Assembly (NCBI RefSeq): GCF_009602705.1
Contig: NZ_VSWH01000001.1
Span: 372,001-436,000 of the forward strand
Reading direction: 5' to 3'
DNA length: 64,000 nucleotides
Source of the DNA: Chryseobacterium vaccae
Lineage (GTDB): Bacteria > Bacteroidota > Bacteroidia > Flavobacteriales > Weeksellaceae
Position numbers and translations under genes: made by a program
In this document: one piece after another, positions 36,589 to 45,987 of the stretch
Layout: every line of letters starts with the position of its first letter
How positions within the stretch are numbered: position 1 is the stretch's first letter
Notes under the pieces: generated by a model
Database searches by the model: none
What the model saw: only the letters and a program-made list of their open reading frames with translations
Told to the model about the DNA's origin: nothing

Positions 36589-36796
36589 ATGACTATTTTC
36601 GTTTTTTGATGTTGAATTTAATTAAAAATATCCTCTCCCAATAACCCTTCCCATTATTTTTACCGGCAATTTAGAATATCCGTTTCTTTAAGAATAATGA
36701 ATTTTGATTTCGGGGTTTAAAATTAGTAAAAAATCTCCTATTTAAAATATAAACATTTTTTAATCTGTAATTAAAACTGGGATAACATCTGATTAA

Positions 36797-36804
36797 TAGT
36801 TTTG
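36797..36804 (+). promoter_or_regulatory. -7 box before the cytochrome c peroxidase gene
   Basis: TAGTTTTG (exact TAnnTTTG) only 14 nt upstream of the annotated start codon. If used, the transcript leader would be very short. Confidence 0.4.
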
Positions 36805-36818
36805 CCGCTAAAAAATTC

Positions 36819-38648
36819 ATGAGATCTTACCCGCTGTTTGTTCTAATTCTGTTGATTGGTTTTGCTGTTATGTCTTTCAACCCTGTTGATAAAGGGATAA
36901 AGAACGAAACTACATTTGTCAATAAAGGCCTGTCTGACTTTAAAACCAGGCTTGAACAGCTGAAATCAGATGTCTATAAATTTTCGGAAGACCGAATATC
37001 TCTTGAAGAATTACGGAAATCACTGAGCAGTACAAGAAATTCATTTAAGGAAATTGAATTTTATGTTGCCTATCATTATCCTGAATTTACGAAAACACAT
37101 CTTAATGCAGCACCCTTGTTCCATATTGAAGCGGCCGGAACTTCAGCTTACACTCTGCCTCCGGAAGGATTGCAGGTTTTGGACGAGCTGATATTTTCTG
37201 ATGAAGCAGGAGATGAAAAAGAGAAGATCAAAACCATCACAGATTTTTTATATAACAGTTACTCCGGGTTTTATCTGAGTGCTGTAAAAAACGGATTAAG
37301 CAAAGGAAATAATAAGACACTTCCGCTTCGCATAGAGCTGATACGAATTTATACATTAGGTGTTACGGGATTTGATACGCCAGGTTCCCTGAATATTTCT
37401 GAGGAGTCTGCTCATGCGCTTACAGGAATTAAAAAGTATATTCATGATGATCCTTACTTCAGGAATTATAATCTACAGAAAGCAGATCAGGTTCTGGCCG
37501 GAAGCATCGATTATCTTTCAAAAAATACAGACTTTGAAACCTTTGACCGGATTGAATTTTATAAAAATTATATACAGCCGCTTTATGAAGAATTTGGAAA
37601 ATGGGATGGAAGAACAGATGATCTTAAAGAGTTTTCAGGCTGGAATGTAAACAGTAAAGGTCTTTTTAATAGTGATTTTCTGGATCCTTATTTTTATACA
37701 TTGCTGAAATCTTCAGAAGACAATGCAGATCTTCGTAATCTTGGAAAGGCCATGTTTTATGACGGAAGCTTAAGCGGAAACGGTAAAATGAGCTGTGCTG
37801 CCTGTCATTTGCCGGAAAATGCCTTCACAGATCTTAAGCAGAAATCTGAAAGTAATGTGGAAGGAAAGACTGTATTAAGGAATTCACCATCGCTTTATAA
37901 TGCCGTTTTTGCTAAAAGATTTTTCTATGACCTTCGTGCCTTTTATCTGGAACAGCAGGCTGAACACGTGATTTATAATGAAGATGAATTCAATACAAGC
38001 TATGAAGATATTATCAGAAAATTGAAAACAAAACCCGAGTATAAAAAAGCATTCCGTTCTGCATTTAAAAACGGAAAGATCAATAAGGAAAACTTTTCCA
38101 AAGCCCTGAGCTCCTATGTTGCCTCTTTATATTCTTTCGATAGTGATTTTGACCGTTTTATGAGGAGTGAAAAGGACGTTTCGGAGGAAGTGAAAAAAGG
38201 TTATAATCTGTTTATGGGAAAAGCCAACTGTGCAACCTGTCACTTTGCTCCTCATTTTTCAGGACTGGTTCCACCGTTTTTTAACGAAAATGAATCTGAA
38301 GTTTTAGGGGTTACCACAAAACCGGTCAATGAGCTCCCGGTTGAACTTGATGGAGATCTCGGAAGAGCCAACAGTCCTGTAAAGAAAGAAAAATCATGGA
38401 TTTATGATTACTCCTTCAAAACGGTAACGGTAAGGAATATAGCGCTTACTAAACCTTATTTTCATAACGGTGCCTTTAATACACTGGAAGAAGTGCTGGA
38501 TTTTTACAATGAAGGCGGGGGAGAAGGATTGGGATTGAAAATGAAGAATCAAACGCTTCCACCGGACAAGCTAAATCTTACTCAAACAGAAATCAGACAA
38601 ATTATAGCTTTTCTGAATTCTCTTACTGATGTAAGCAAAGCGAAATAA
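36819..38648 (+). CDS. Di-haem cytochrome c peroxidase (MauG/CcpA family) with long N-terminal domain
   Basis: A 609-residue exported di-haem enzyme. N-terminal signal segment about 1-19, then roughly 270 helical residues (FKEIEFYVAYHYPEF, LPPEGLQVLDELIF) like imelysin-type extensions known in Bacteroidota CCPs. The peroxidase half has haem sites CAACH (Cys326, Cys329, His330) and CATCH (Cys471, Cys474, His475), plus TKPYFHNGAFNTLEEVLDFYN near the end. It reduces hydrogen peroxide in the periplasm using electrons from cytochrome c, or oxidises a protein partner as MauG does. The PhoX-like gene begins 164 bp downstream. Confidence 0.9.
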   Translation: MRSYPLFVLILLIGFAVMSFNPVDKGIKNETTFVNKGLSDFKTRLEQLKSDVYKFSEDRISLEELRKSLSSTRNSFKEIEFYVAYHYPEFTKTHLNAAPLFHIEAAGTSAYTLPPEGLQVLDELIFSDEAGDEKEKIKTITDFLYNSYSGFYLSAVKNGLSKGNNKTLPLRIELIRIYTLGVTGFDTPGSLNISEESAHALTGIKKYIHDDPYFRNYNLQKADQVLAGSIDYLSKNTDFETFDRIEFYKNYIQPLYEEFGKWDGRTDDLKEFSGWNVNSKGLFNSDFLDPYFYTLLKSSEDNADLRNLGKAMFYDGSLSGNGKMSCAACHLPENAFTDLKQKSESNVEGKTVLRNSPSLYNAVFAKRFFYDLRAFYLEQQAEHVIYNEDEFNTSYEDIIRKLKTKPEYKKAFRSAFKNGKINKENFSKALSSYVASLYSFDSDFDRFMRSEKDVSEEVKKGYNLFMGKANCATCHFAPHFSGLVPPFFNENESEVLGVTTKPVNELPVELDGDLGRANSPVKKEKSWIYDYSFKTVTVRNIALTKPYFHNGAFNTLEEVLDFYNEGGGEGLGLKMKNQTLPPDKLNLTQTEIRQIIAFLNSLTDVSKAK

Positions 38649-38781
38649 GCGGGGCTATAAAATAGAATTGAACACTTAGTTTTAACAATTATTTAATCCC
38701 CTTAACATTAAATTCCAAATTAATTAACAAATATCAGGACATATTTAAAATCCTATTAACAGAGGTGCCGGCTCAAAAAAA

Positions 38782-38789
38782 TAGTTTTG
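38782..38789 (+). promoter_or_regulatory. -7 box before the PhoX-like gene
   Basis: TAGTTTTG at 24 nt before the start codon at 38813, again of the form TAnnTTTG. It argues against reading the gene from the in-frame codon at 38765, which would start upstream of this box. Confidence 0.45.
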
Positions 38790-38812
38790 CAAGGTCTAAT
38801 AAATCAAAAAAA

Positions 38813-40978
38813 ATGAAGAAAAAACTACTAGCAATCGGAGCTATCGCATTAGCTGCAGGCTTTAACGTAAAGGCACAAACCACTGTTTTCGACAGAAACT
38901 CATCCTGGAGCTACATAGATCTTGACCAGGCCCAGCCGGATGAATGGAAAACCAAAACCTATGACATTTCTGCCTGGCCGGTAGGAAACGCTCCGTTAGG
39001 ATACGGTGACCCTGTAACAACAACTATTCATAATGGGGCTACCGGACTTGTCACCGCTTATTTTGCAAAAGATTTTACCGTGGATCTTTCAACCCTTTCA
39101 GATGAAATGGAGCTTGGAGTAATGAGAGATGATGGAATCATTGTTTACCTGAACGGAGTAGAAGTCGTAAGAGATAATATGCCTGCAGGACCTGTTACTT
39201 TCAATACCTTTTCATCAACAACTATTGATGGAGCTGCAGAAAATGTATATAACCTTTTCTCAATCCCGAAATCAAAATTTGTAAACGGAGTGAATAGAAT
39301 TTCTATAGAGCTTCACAACAGAAGCGTATCAAGTTCTGACCTGAGAATTGATGCTTATCTGAAAACTACAATAACTACTAATCCTCAACCAACTTCCTGT
39401 AACGGAACACATATCAGCTGCTTTACCTCTATTGTCCCTACAGCGCAAACCAATAAACTGATTATTCCTGCTGAACATAAATATCAGCTTATCCTGAAAG
39501 AAGGAGATAATTATACAGAAGGAGGCGGAATGGTAGGTGGCCAGAATGACTTTACGGCGTACGTAGGGAAATTAGGAAGCAGTACAAACGGATACCTTTC
39601 CGTAAACCATGAGACCAATCCTGGAGGAGTAACCATGGCAGAAATCAACTACAACGCAAGTACCAAACTTTGGCAGCTAACAAAATCCAGGGCAGTAAGT
39701 TTCTCAGATCCAAGCCTTGTTCAGACCATCAGAAACTGTTCAGGAGGGATTACACCTTGGGGAACAGTAGTTACAGCTGAAGAATCTGTAACTTCCAGCG
39801 ACGTGAACGGTGACGGATATAAAGATTACGGATGGTTAGTAGAAATAGATCCCGCTACAGCACAGGTGATTTCTAAAAACCCAGACGGTTCCAAAGGAAA
39901 ACTTTGGCAGATGGGAATTATGAACCATGAAAATGTGGTGATTAATAATGCAGGAACTACAGCTTATTACGGTGAAGACGGCGGGACACACATGGTATAC
40001 AAATATGTAATGGATACCCCGAACGATCTTTCTTCAGGAAATCTTTATGTACTGAAACTGGATCAGGGTCTGAACGCTTCCGGAGATCCTATAGGAACAA
40101 CAGCAACATGGATCCCGATTCCTAATAAAATAAAAGCAGACCAGAACAATACTACCGGACTTGCCCAGTCATTGGGAGGAACAAGATTTAACGGAGTGGA
40201 AGATGTAGATATCAGTCCGCTGGATGGAAAGATCTACTTTACAGCAAAAGGGCTTGATAAGGTATACCGTCTTCAGGATAACGGAACTACGGCTTCTCAG
40301 GTAGAAACATTCGTGGGGGGAGCTTCTACAGCGTATTCATTCAATACTCCACAGGGGATGAAAACTGAAGCTTGGGGAGACGGAAATGACAATCTTACCT
40401 TTGATGAACTTGGAAACCTTTGGGTACTTCAGGACGGAGGGAAAAACTATATCTGGGTAATCGCTCCGGATCATACTCAGGCCAATCCTAAAGTAAGATT
40501 GTTCGCCTCAATGCCGGCAGGTTCAGAACCTACAGGACTTACCTTTACACCAGATCATAAATTTGGGTTCTTCTCTATTCAGCATCCTAACTCAACGATT
40601 TCAACAGATATAGATGCAACAGGGAATACAATTGATTACAGAGGGAAATCAGCAACTGTGGTAATTGCTCTGAAAGAAAATCTTGGTACAAACGGTTCAT
40701 TGGGAACGATTGATAGCCATGTTTCTGAGAGTACAGTAACCGTTGCCCCTAATCCGACTGCAGGAATCGTAAAAATCAATTCAGACAAAGGATTGAAAGA
40801 TATTCAGGTAACCGCTTACAGCATGGACGGAAAAATCGTTTATACGAAAAAATTCAGCGGACTAAACAGAGCTTTGGAGCTTGATTTCACAAAGCAGCTG
40901 GAAGCATCCCGTATTTTGCTTTTAAATATCGAAGCCGAAGGAGGATTCCAGAAAACCGTAAAACTAGTAAAGAAATAA
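38813..40978 (+). CDS. PhoX/DUF839-like protein with T9SS sorting domain
   Basis: A 721-residue secreted protein. Signal peptide from MKKKLLAIGAIALAAG to VKAQ; residues about 25-190 form a jelly-roll-like module; about 200-610 is a beta-propeller of the PhoX type (GGITPWGTVVTAEE, MNHENVVI, RFNGVEDVDISPLDGKIYF). In PhoX phosphatases the motif is TPWGTxLTCEE and the cysteine binds the Fe cofactor; here it is Ala322, so iron binding and phosphatase activity are doubtful. The C-terminal 75 residues are a type A T9SS tail. The start is set by the signal peptide and the -7 box. Confidence 0.85.
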   Translation: MKKKLLAIGAIALAAGFNVKAQTTVFDRNSSWSYIDLDQAQPDEWKTKTYDISAWPVGNAPLGYGDPVTTTIHNGATGLVTAYFAKDFTVDLSTLSDEMELGVMRDDGIIVYLNGVEVVRDNMPAGPVTFNTFSSTTIDGAAENVYNLFSIPKSKFVNGVNRISIELHNRSVSSSDLRIDAYLKTTITTNPQPTSCNGTHISCFTSIVPTAQTNKLIIPAEHKYQLILKEGDNYTEGGGMVGGQNDFTAYVGKLGSSTNGYLSVNHETNPGGVTMAEINYNASTKLWQLTKSRAVSFSDPSLVQTIRNCSGGITPWGTVVTAEESVTSSDVNGDGYKDYGWLVEIDPATAQVISKNPDGSKGKLWQMGIMNHENVVINNAGTTAYYGEDGGTHMVYKYVMDTPNDLSSGNLYVLKLDQGLNASGDPIGTTATWIPIPNKIKADQNNTTGLAQSLGGTRFNGVEDVDISPLDGKIYFTAKGLDKVYRLQDNGTTASQVETFVGGASTAYSFNTPQGMKTEAWGDGNDNLTFDELGNLWVLQDGGKNYIWVIAPDHTQANPKVRLFASMPAGSEPTGLTFTPDHKFGFFSIQHPNSTISTDIDATGNTIDYRGKSATVVIALKENLGTNGSLGTIDSHVSESTVTVAPNPTAGIVKINSDKGLKDIQVTAYSMDGKIVYTKKFSGLNRALELDFTKQLEASRILLLNIEAEGGFQKTVKLVKK

Positions 40979-40993
40979 GTATTAATAATTCCC

Positions 40994-41031
40994 GTCCGGG
41001 GCGGCAGCGAAGCTGCCGCCCCGGACACTTT
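40994..41031 (+). terminator. GC-rich terminator of the PhoX-like gene
   Basis: Perfect 15-bp stem (40994-41008 with 41012-41026), CCGGGGCGGCAGC/GCTGCCGCCCCGG core, GAA loop, followed by ACTTTTT. It ends only 11 nt before the next start codon, so the LRR gene needs a promoter inside or ahead of it, or readthrough. Confidence 0.85.
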
Positions 41032-41037
41032 TTATCT

Positions 41038-41937
41038 ATGAAAAAAATTCTTCTGTCAGTTTCCGTTTTTTTTCTTTTTCAGGTAAAAGCTCAGATTGAT
41101 CCTGTAAAATATCCTACCTTTACTAGTATTGAAGAGGTTTTGAGCAGTAGTAAAACAGTATACAGCATGAGCTTTCGGGAAAAAGGATTGTTCAACCTCC
41201 CTCCGCAGATTGCCAGCTTGAAATCGCTGTTTTTTCTGAATATCATGGGAAACAGGCTTGAAAAAATGGACCGGGAGATTTTTGGTTTAAAAGAACTGAC
41301 GATTTTAAATGTCAATGAAAACAGTATTAAATTCATTCCTGATGAAATCGGAGAGCTGACCAAGCTGGAAACTTTTTCAATGAATCTCAATGGGCTTACA
41401 GGCATTAATCCAAATGTGGCAAAACTTCAGCATTTAAAAGCTGTACATCTGGAAGCCAATAATCTGAATACTTTTCCGGAAGCATTGATGGAAATTCCGT
41501 CCTTGGAAGAAATTAACCTTCAGGGAAACCAGATCAGCTTTATAACGGATCAGATAAAGAGAATCAAAAATCTGAAGTTTTTAAATCTTTCCGAAAATCA
41601 GATCAATGATATGGGAAACCTTTCTTTTCCGAAAAACCTGAAATACCTTGAACTTCAGCAGAACGCCATTACAAAGTTTCCTGAAAATCTTTTCAGAGCC
41701 CAAAATCTTGAATATCTGAATGCCAGTGGAAATAATATCACCGAAATTTCATCACGAATCAATGGTCTGAAAAATATGACCAGCATGAATCTTGCTCATA
41801 ATCATCTGAAAGATATTCCAGTAGAGATCACTCAGCTGAAAAATTTGAAAACATTAATTCTGACAGGAAATCCAATAGAAAAGTCCAGAATAGAACAGTT
41901 AAAAAAGCTGATGCCGGAAACCCAGATCTACTTCTAG
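41038..41937 (+). CDS. Secreted leucine-rich repeat protein
   Basis: A 299-residue protein with signal peptide 1-18 (VKAQ) and about nine leucine-rich repeats of 23 residues (for example LKELTILNVNENSIKFIPDE; LKFLNLSENQINDMGNLSFP), as in SDS22-like or Ras-suppressor type LRRs. No enzyme domain, no lipobox and no T9SS tail, so a protein-binding role in the periplasm or outside is likely but unknown. It follows a strong terminator by 11 bp and ends 2 bp from the convergent SUI1 gene. Confidence 0.88.
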   Translation: MKKILLSVSVFFLFQVKAQIDPVKYPTFTSIEEVLSSSKTVYSMSFREKGLFNLPPQIASLKSLFFLNIMGNRLEKMDREIFGLKELTILNVNENSIKFIPDEIGELTKLETFSMNLNGLTGINPNVAKLQHLKAVHLEANNLNTFPEALMEIPSLEEINLQGNQISFITDQIKRIKNLKFLNLSENQINDMGNLSFPKNLKYLELQQNAITKFPENLFRAQNLEYLNASGNNITEISSRINGLKNMTSMNLAHNHLKDIPVEITQLKNLKTLILTGNPIEKSRIEQLKKLMPETQIYF

Positions 41938-41939
41938 AT

Positions 41940-42263
41940 CTATCCGCCGACTCTTTTGGTTTTATACCCCATTTCTTTAAGGATATTCATGATCTTATCG
42001 CGGTTATCCCCCTGAATAATGATCGTTCCATCCTTTTCAGAGCCGCCTATTCCTAAGGTGGTTTTTATTTTCTTCGAGATTTTCTTTAAATCTTCCTCGC
42101 TGCCTTCCCAGCCTTCAACAATGGTGACAGGCTTACCGTTTCTGCCTTTCTTCTCAAATTTGCATACCAAAGGCTCCTTCTGCTTGAATTCATCTTCAGG
42201 CATTTCAAAATCCTGCTCTTCGTGTTCAGGAAAAAGGTTCTTCAATTGATCTCGTAAATCCAT
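41940..42263 (-). CDS. SUI1/YciH family translation initiation factor-like protein
   Basis: A 107-residue protein with an acidic N-terminal tail (EHEEQDFEMPEDEF) and a SUI1/eIF1 fold (GKPVTIVEGWEGSEEDLKKI, KTTLGIGGSEKDGTIIIQGD). Bacterial YciH homologues influence initiation-codon fidelity and stress translation. Its stop is 2 bp from the end of the LRR gene on the other strand. Confidence 0.88.
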   Translation of the reverse strand: MDLRDQLKNLFPEHEEQDFEMPEDEFKQKEPLVCKFEKKGRNGKPVTIVEGWEGSEEDLKKISKKIKTTLGIGGSEKDGTIIIQGDNRDKIMNILKEMGYKTKRVGG

Positions 42264-42329
42264 AAAACAAAATTAATAATAAATAATTGAATGAGAGAAA
42301 TAATTAGGCAAACCGGAACATTTTATAAA

Positions 42330-42475
42330 GGATGGGAAAGACCAGAAGAGGGAAGCTGGAGGTTACTTTTAGTTATAGATACTGAAAACCTCCGTAAAAT
42401 CAAACTAGCTAAAAAAGATGGTAATCTATTATTGATGAACGTCAGAATCTCCCTCTTCCATCATCCCTCTTCCAT
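42330..42475. repeat. Dispersed element A, about 140 bp with inverted GGAAGAGGGA-like ends
   Basis: Left end GAAGAGGGAAGCTGGA, inner TTACTTTTAGTTATAGAT, an AT-rich middle with AAATCAAACTAGCTAAAAAA and CTATTATTGATGA, right end TCCCTCTTCCATCATCCCTC. Two more copies lie at 49739-49880 and 56921-57060. A short ORF (42291-42536) runs through it and is considered chance. Confidence 0.7.
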
Positions 42476-42558
42476 GCCTATCAAACAAATTTTTCTTTTC
42501 TTACGTAATATTTTCCTATTTTGTACTGTTAAATAATAAAACTCATTAAAAGAATACC

Positions 42559-43803
42559 ATGAAAATAAAAATAAATCAGCTCCTTGCGGTCTGTTTTTTC
42601 ACTTGTGCAACAGTAAATGCTCAATCTGGATTTTCCAATGATCCACTGAATGCTGTTTTTGAAACCAGTGATACCGAAAAGTTCTGGAAAGCTTTCGATA
42701 AAATGGAAACTTCCAAAGATAACCCCTTTACAGAATACATGAAGGATGGCTCACTGGGAGTTAAAGGCTTCACAGAATTCAGGATCATTAATGCTGATTC
42801 ATTATATACGATGGTGAAAAGACGGAAAGCAGATTACCTGAAAACCCGCAATGTGCTTGATGGAATAGGGCTAAAGGAAAAAAGAGCGAGGGCCATTTAC
42901 AGTGCTATGAAATACTGGTATCCGGACGCTAAATTTCCTCCCGTTTATTTTGTCTATGGAAGATTCAATTCCGGGGGAACAGTTTCCAAAGACGGAATTA
43001 TTATAGGAACAGAAATGCTGAGCAATCTGGATGGGGTGATGGGACTTGTAGCTCATGAGCTGATCCATTTTCAGCAGGATATCAGCGGAGATGGTTCTTT
43101 ATTAAAAAATACCCTGATGGAAGGGGGGGCTGATTTTATCAGTGAAATGATTTCGGGTGAAAATATCAATACAGGACCTTTCCGTTATGGAGAAACTCAT
43201 TTAGATGCTTTATGCCGGGAATTCGTAACCAAATTAAAAAATGATGATAACACAGACTGGCTTTACGGAACCAGTAAAAAAGATGACAGGCCCAATGATC
43301 TGGGATATTGGATGGGTTATAAAATTTCGGCAGCTTATTTCAATAAGCAAAAAGATAAACACAAAGCGATCCATGATATTCTGAATATTAAAGATCCGTT
43401 GAAATTCCTGAAAGAAAGCGGCTTTTTAGATCCTTATATCAAAGAATACACAGAAAGCAAGAAGATGAAATTTGATGATTTCTATAAACCGTATTCAGAC
43501 GAAACCCATGAAATTACTTTCACCGTAAGTGTTCCTGATAAAAATGATGAGGTATACATTACAGGAAACCAGCCGGAATTAGGAAGCTGGACACCCTCCT
43601 CTATTAAAATGAACAGAAAAAATGCCAAAGAAAGAAGCATTACCTTAAAAATACATTTTCCTGCCCAGTTTAAATTCACTAAAGGAAACTGGGAGTCTCA
43701 AGCGGATATAAAAGGAAAAGACAAATGGCAGAATATTAGAATTGAGGAAAAGCCTTCAAAACCGGTACATTATGAAATCATAAACTGGTCTGATAATCAA
43801 TAA
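42559..43803 (+). CDS. Secreted DUF2268-like metalloprotease with CBM20-like domain
   Basis: A 414-residue exported protein: signal peptide 1-21 (VNAQ), a putative gluzincin domain with HELIHF (His166, Glu167, His170) and a downstream LMEGGADFISEMI supplying a candidate third zinc ligand, and a C-terminal starch-binding-like domain (about 318-414: VYITGNQPELGSW). DUF2268 proteins are predicted Zn proteases. The fusion to a carbohydrate-binding module could tether it to a glycan or recruit glycoprotein substrates. No T9SS tail. Single gene. Confidence 0.8.
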   Translation: MKIKINQLLAVCFFTCATVNAQSGFSNDPLNAVFETSDTEKFWKAFDKMETSKDNPFTEYMKDGSLGVKGFTEFRIINADSLYTMVKRRKADYLKTRNVLDGIGLKEKRARAIYSAMKYWYPDAKFPPVYFVYGRFNSGGTVSKDGIIIGTEMLSNLDGVMGLVAHELIHFQQDISGDGSLLKNTLMEGGADFISEMISGENINTGPFRYGETHLDALCREFVTKLKNDDNTDWLYGTSKKDDRPNDLGYWMGYKISAAYFNKQKDKHKAIHDILNIKDPLKFLKESGFLDPYIKEYTESKKMKFDDFYKPYSDETHEITFTVSVPDKNDEVYITGNQPELGSWTPSSIKMNRKNAKERSITLKIHFPAQFKFTKGNWESQADIKGKDKWQNIRIEEKPSKPVHYEIINWSDNQ

Positions 43804-44324
43804 ATAGAGATTGAAAATCTACTCAATCTGGATCTGTGAAAATACTATATAATTTACAGAGTTATTCAATAGAGGCAGACTTTAGTCCGCCTAAATAATA
43901 AAAACAATCCATTGGCTTTAGCTAAAACTTATACAGCAGACTTTTAATACCTGTGAGAAAAATGAAAACAGAGCGATTGCTTTGTTAATGATGCTGCATG
44001 ACTATTCATCCGCTTCATCGAATCAACGAAGTTGATTCTACTCTTTGCTCCCTAAAATCAACAGCATCAATCATCAACTTTGCGTTAAATTGTTTTCCAT
44101 ATTTTGCATGAGTAGCCAATTAATATTAGTGAATTCGTGGCAAAACATTTTCCTACAGCTCCCGGATATTTTATAAGTAACTGTTACAAAATCGATACAA
44201 ATTATCATAGGCAGACTGGATTTAGACTGGATAGTAAAAATTAAGTACACTATTAAAATTAAGCGCTGCAAATTCTTCTGTTCATCGGAAATTAGGTAAA
44301 TTTGTATAACAAAAGTTTTACAAA
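43804..44324. other. 521-bp gene-free gap with repeat fragments
   Basis: No ORF. Contains AGGCAGACT-TT-AGTCCGCCT (imperfect palindrome at 43874-43893), CCATTGGCTTTAGCTAAAAC, a small hairpin GAATCAAC-GAA-GTTGATTC near 44030, CTTTGCTCCCTAAAATCAAC (weak match to the repeat word TTGCGCCCTAAAA), and GTGAATTCGTGGCAAAAC. These look like degenerate dispersed repeats. Confidence 0.5.
44297..44304 (+). promoter_or_regulatory. -7 box of gpmI
   Basis: TAAATTTG, exact TAnnTTTG, 20 nt upstream of the start codon; -33 element at the right spacing is only TTC. Confidence 0.5.
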
Positions 44325-45866
44325 ATGTCAAAAAAAGCAATATTAGCAATCCTTGACGGATGGGGGCTGGGAATGAATCCGGACGTTTCAGCGATAGACA
44401 AAGCAGACACACCGTTTATTGACAGCTGCTATAAAAAATTTCCTCATACAACCCTTGAAGCAAGCGGCCTGGCAGTAGGACTTCCGGTAGGACAGATGGG
44501 GAACTCTGAAGTAGGACACATGAATTTAGGAGCCGGAAGAGTGGTTTACCAAAATCTGGTAAAACTCAATATGGCTGTGGAAAACGGAACTTTAGGACAG
44601 GAAAAAGTCATTCAGGATGCTTTTGAATATGCTAAAAAAGAAAATAAAAAAGTACACTTTATAGGGTTGGTATCCAATGGAGGAGTACATTCTCATATCA
44701 ATCACCTGAAAGGTCTTTTAACGGCTGCAAAAGAATCCGGACTGAATGAAAATGTTTTTGTTCATGCATTTACAGACGGAAGAGACTGCGATCCGCATTC
44801 AGGGTTAGGCTTTATCGAAGAGCTGCAGAAACACATGGAAGCAACCACAGGAAAACTGGCAACCATTGTGGGGCGTTATTATGCTATGGACAGAGACAAA
44901 AGATGGGAACGTGTAAAATTAGCATATGATGCCCTTGTAGAAGGGATAGGACTTCAGACTACAGATGCAATAGCAGCAATTAAGGCTTCTTATGATAGTA
45001 ATGTCACAGATGAATTCCTGAAACCGATCATTATGGTTAATACTACAGCAACCGGAAATGTGGTGCCTGTAGCAAAGATCATCGATAATGATGTAGTGAT
45101 CTGCTTTAATTTCCGTACAGACAGAGGTCGCGAGATTACAGAAGTACTTTCCCAAAAAGATTTCCCGGAATATTCTATGAATAAACTGAATCTTTATTAC
45201 GTAACACTTACCAATTACGACAAAACATTCCAGAATGTACAGGTTGTTTTTGATGAAAATGTCCTGCAAGATACCATGGGAGAAGTGCTTGAAAGAAATG
45301 GAAAAACCCAGATCAGAATTGCCGAAACAGAAAAATATCCTCACGTAACATTCTTCTTTTCAGGGGGGAGGGAAAAAGAATTTGAAGGCGAAAGAAGATT
45401 GCTCTGTCCAAGCCCGAAAGATGTTCCTACCTACGACCTGAAGCCGGAAATGTCTGCTTATGATATAACCAATGCTATTGTTCCGGAATTGGAAAATGGA
45501 ACCGCAGATTTTGTGTGTTTAAATTTTGCCAATACAGATATGGTAGGACATACCGGAGTTTTTGAAGCTGCTGTAAAAGCTGCTGAGACAGTAGATAAGT
45601 GTATTGAAAAAGTAGCCACTGCCGCTTATGAGAACGGATATACTGTTTTTATTCTGGCTGACCACGGAAATTCCGATGTAATGATCAACCCGGACGGAAC
45701 GCCTAATACCCAGCATTCAACCAATCTGGTTCCTTTTATTGTTATGGATAAAGACCATATCTGGAATCTTAAACCGGGTAAACTGGGAGATGTAGCTCCT
45801 ACCATATTGAAAGTAATGGGAGTGGAAATTCCGGAAATTATGACCGGAAATATTTTAGTTAGCTAA
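44325..45866 (+). CDS. gpmI: 2,3-bisphosphoglycerate-independent phosphoglycerate mutase
   Basis: A 513-residue manganese-dependent glycolytic enzyme converting 3- to 2-phosphoglycerate. Alkaline-phosphatase-like core: LAILDGWG (metal ligand Asp11), QMGNSEVGHMNLGAG with the phosphoryl-carrying Ser61, LILADHGNSDVM with metal ligands, and the inserted transferase domain containing VHAFTDGRDCDPHSG and RYYAMDRDKRWERV. Full length. Cytosolic, single gene. Confidence 0.97.
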   Translation: MSKKAILAILDGWGLGMNPDVSAIDKADTPFIDSCYKKFPHTTLEASGLAVGLPVGQMGNSEVGHMNLGAGRVVYQNLVKLNMAVENGTLGQEKVIQDAFEYAKKENKKVHFIGLVSNGGVHSHINHLKGLLTAAKESGLNENVFVHAFTDGRDCDPHSGLGFIEELQKHMEATTGKLATIVGRYYAMDRDKRWERVKLAYDALVEGIGLQTTDAIAAIKASYDSNVTDEFLKPIIMVNTTATGNVVPVAKIIDNDVVICFNFRTDRGREITEVLSQKDFPEYSMNKLNLYYVTLTNYDKTFQNVQVVFDENVLQDTMGEVLERNGKTQIRIAETEKYPHVTFFFSGGREKEFEGERRLLCPSPKDVPTYDLKPEMSAYDITNAIVPELENGTADFVCLNFANTDMVGHTGVFEAAVKAAETVDKCIEKVATAAYENGYTVFILADHGNSDVMINPDGTPNTQHSTNLVPFIVMDKDHIWNLKPGKLGDVAPTILKVMGVEIPEIMTGNILVS

Positions 45867-45987
45867 AATTCAACAATAATGATAAAAAAGTACCGTTATA
45901 GTAGTGTATCACGGTCTTCTTTTATGATTTATGTCAGACATGATATGAGTTGCATACTTTATTATGCGGTAAATAATAAATAAATCA

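Noticed and set aside
42291..42536. ORF of 81 codons between SUI1 and the DUF2268 gene
   Set aside because: It runs through a copy of the dispersed element that recurs at 49.7 and 56.9 kb without an ORF, so the reading frame is chance.
43874..43893. Palindrome AGGCAGACTTTAGTCCGCCT as a regulatory operator
   Set aside because: It resembles common REP-like intergenic palindromes of Bacteroidota and is far from both neighbouring start codons.
45879..45983. 34-codon ORF between gpmI and the desaturase gene
   Set aside because: Short, no recognisable leader or family, and not distinguishable from chance in an AT-rich gap.
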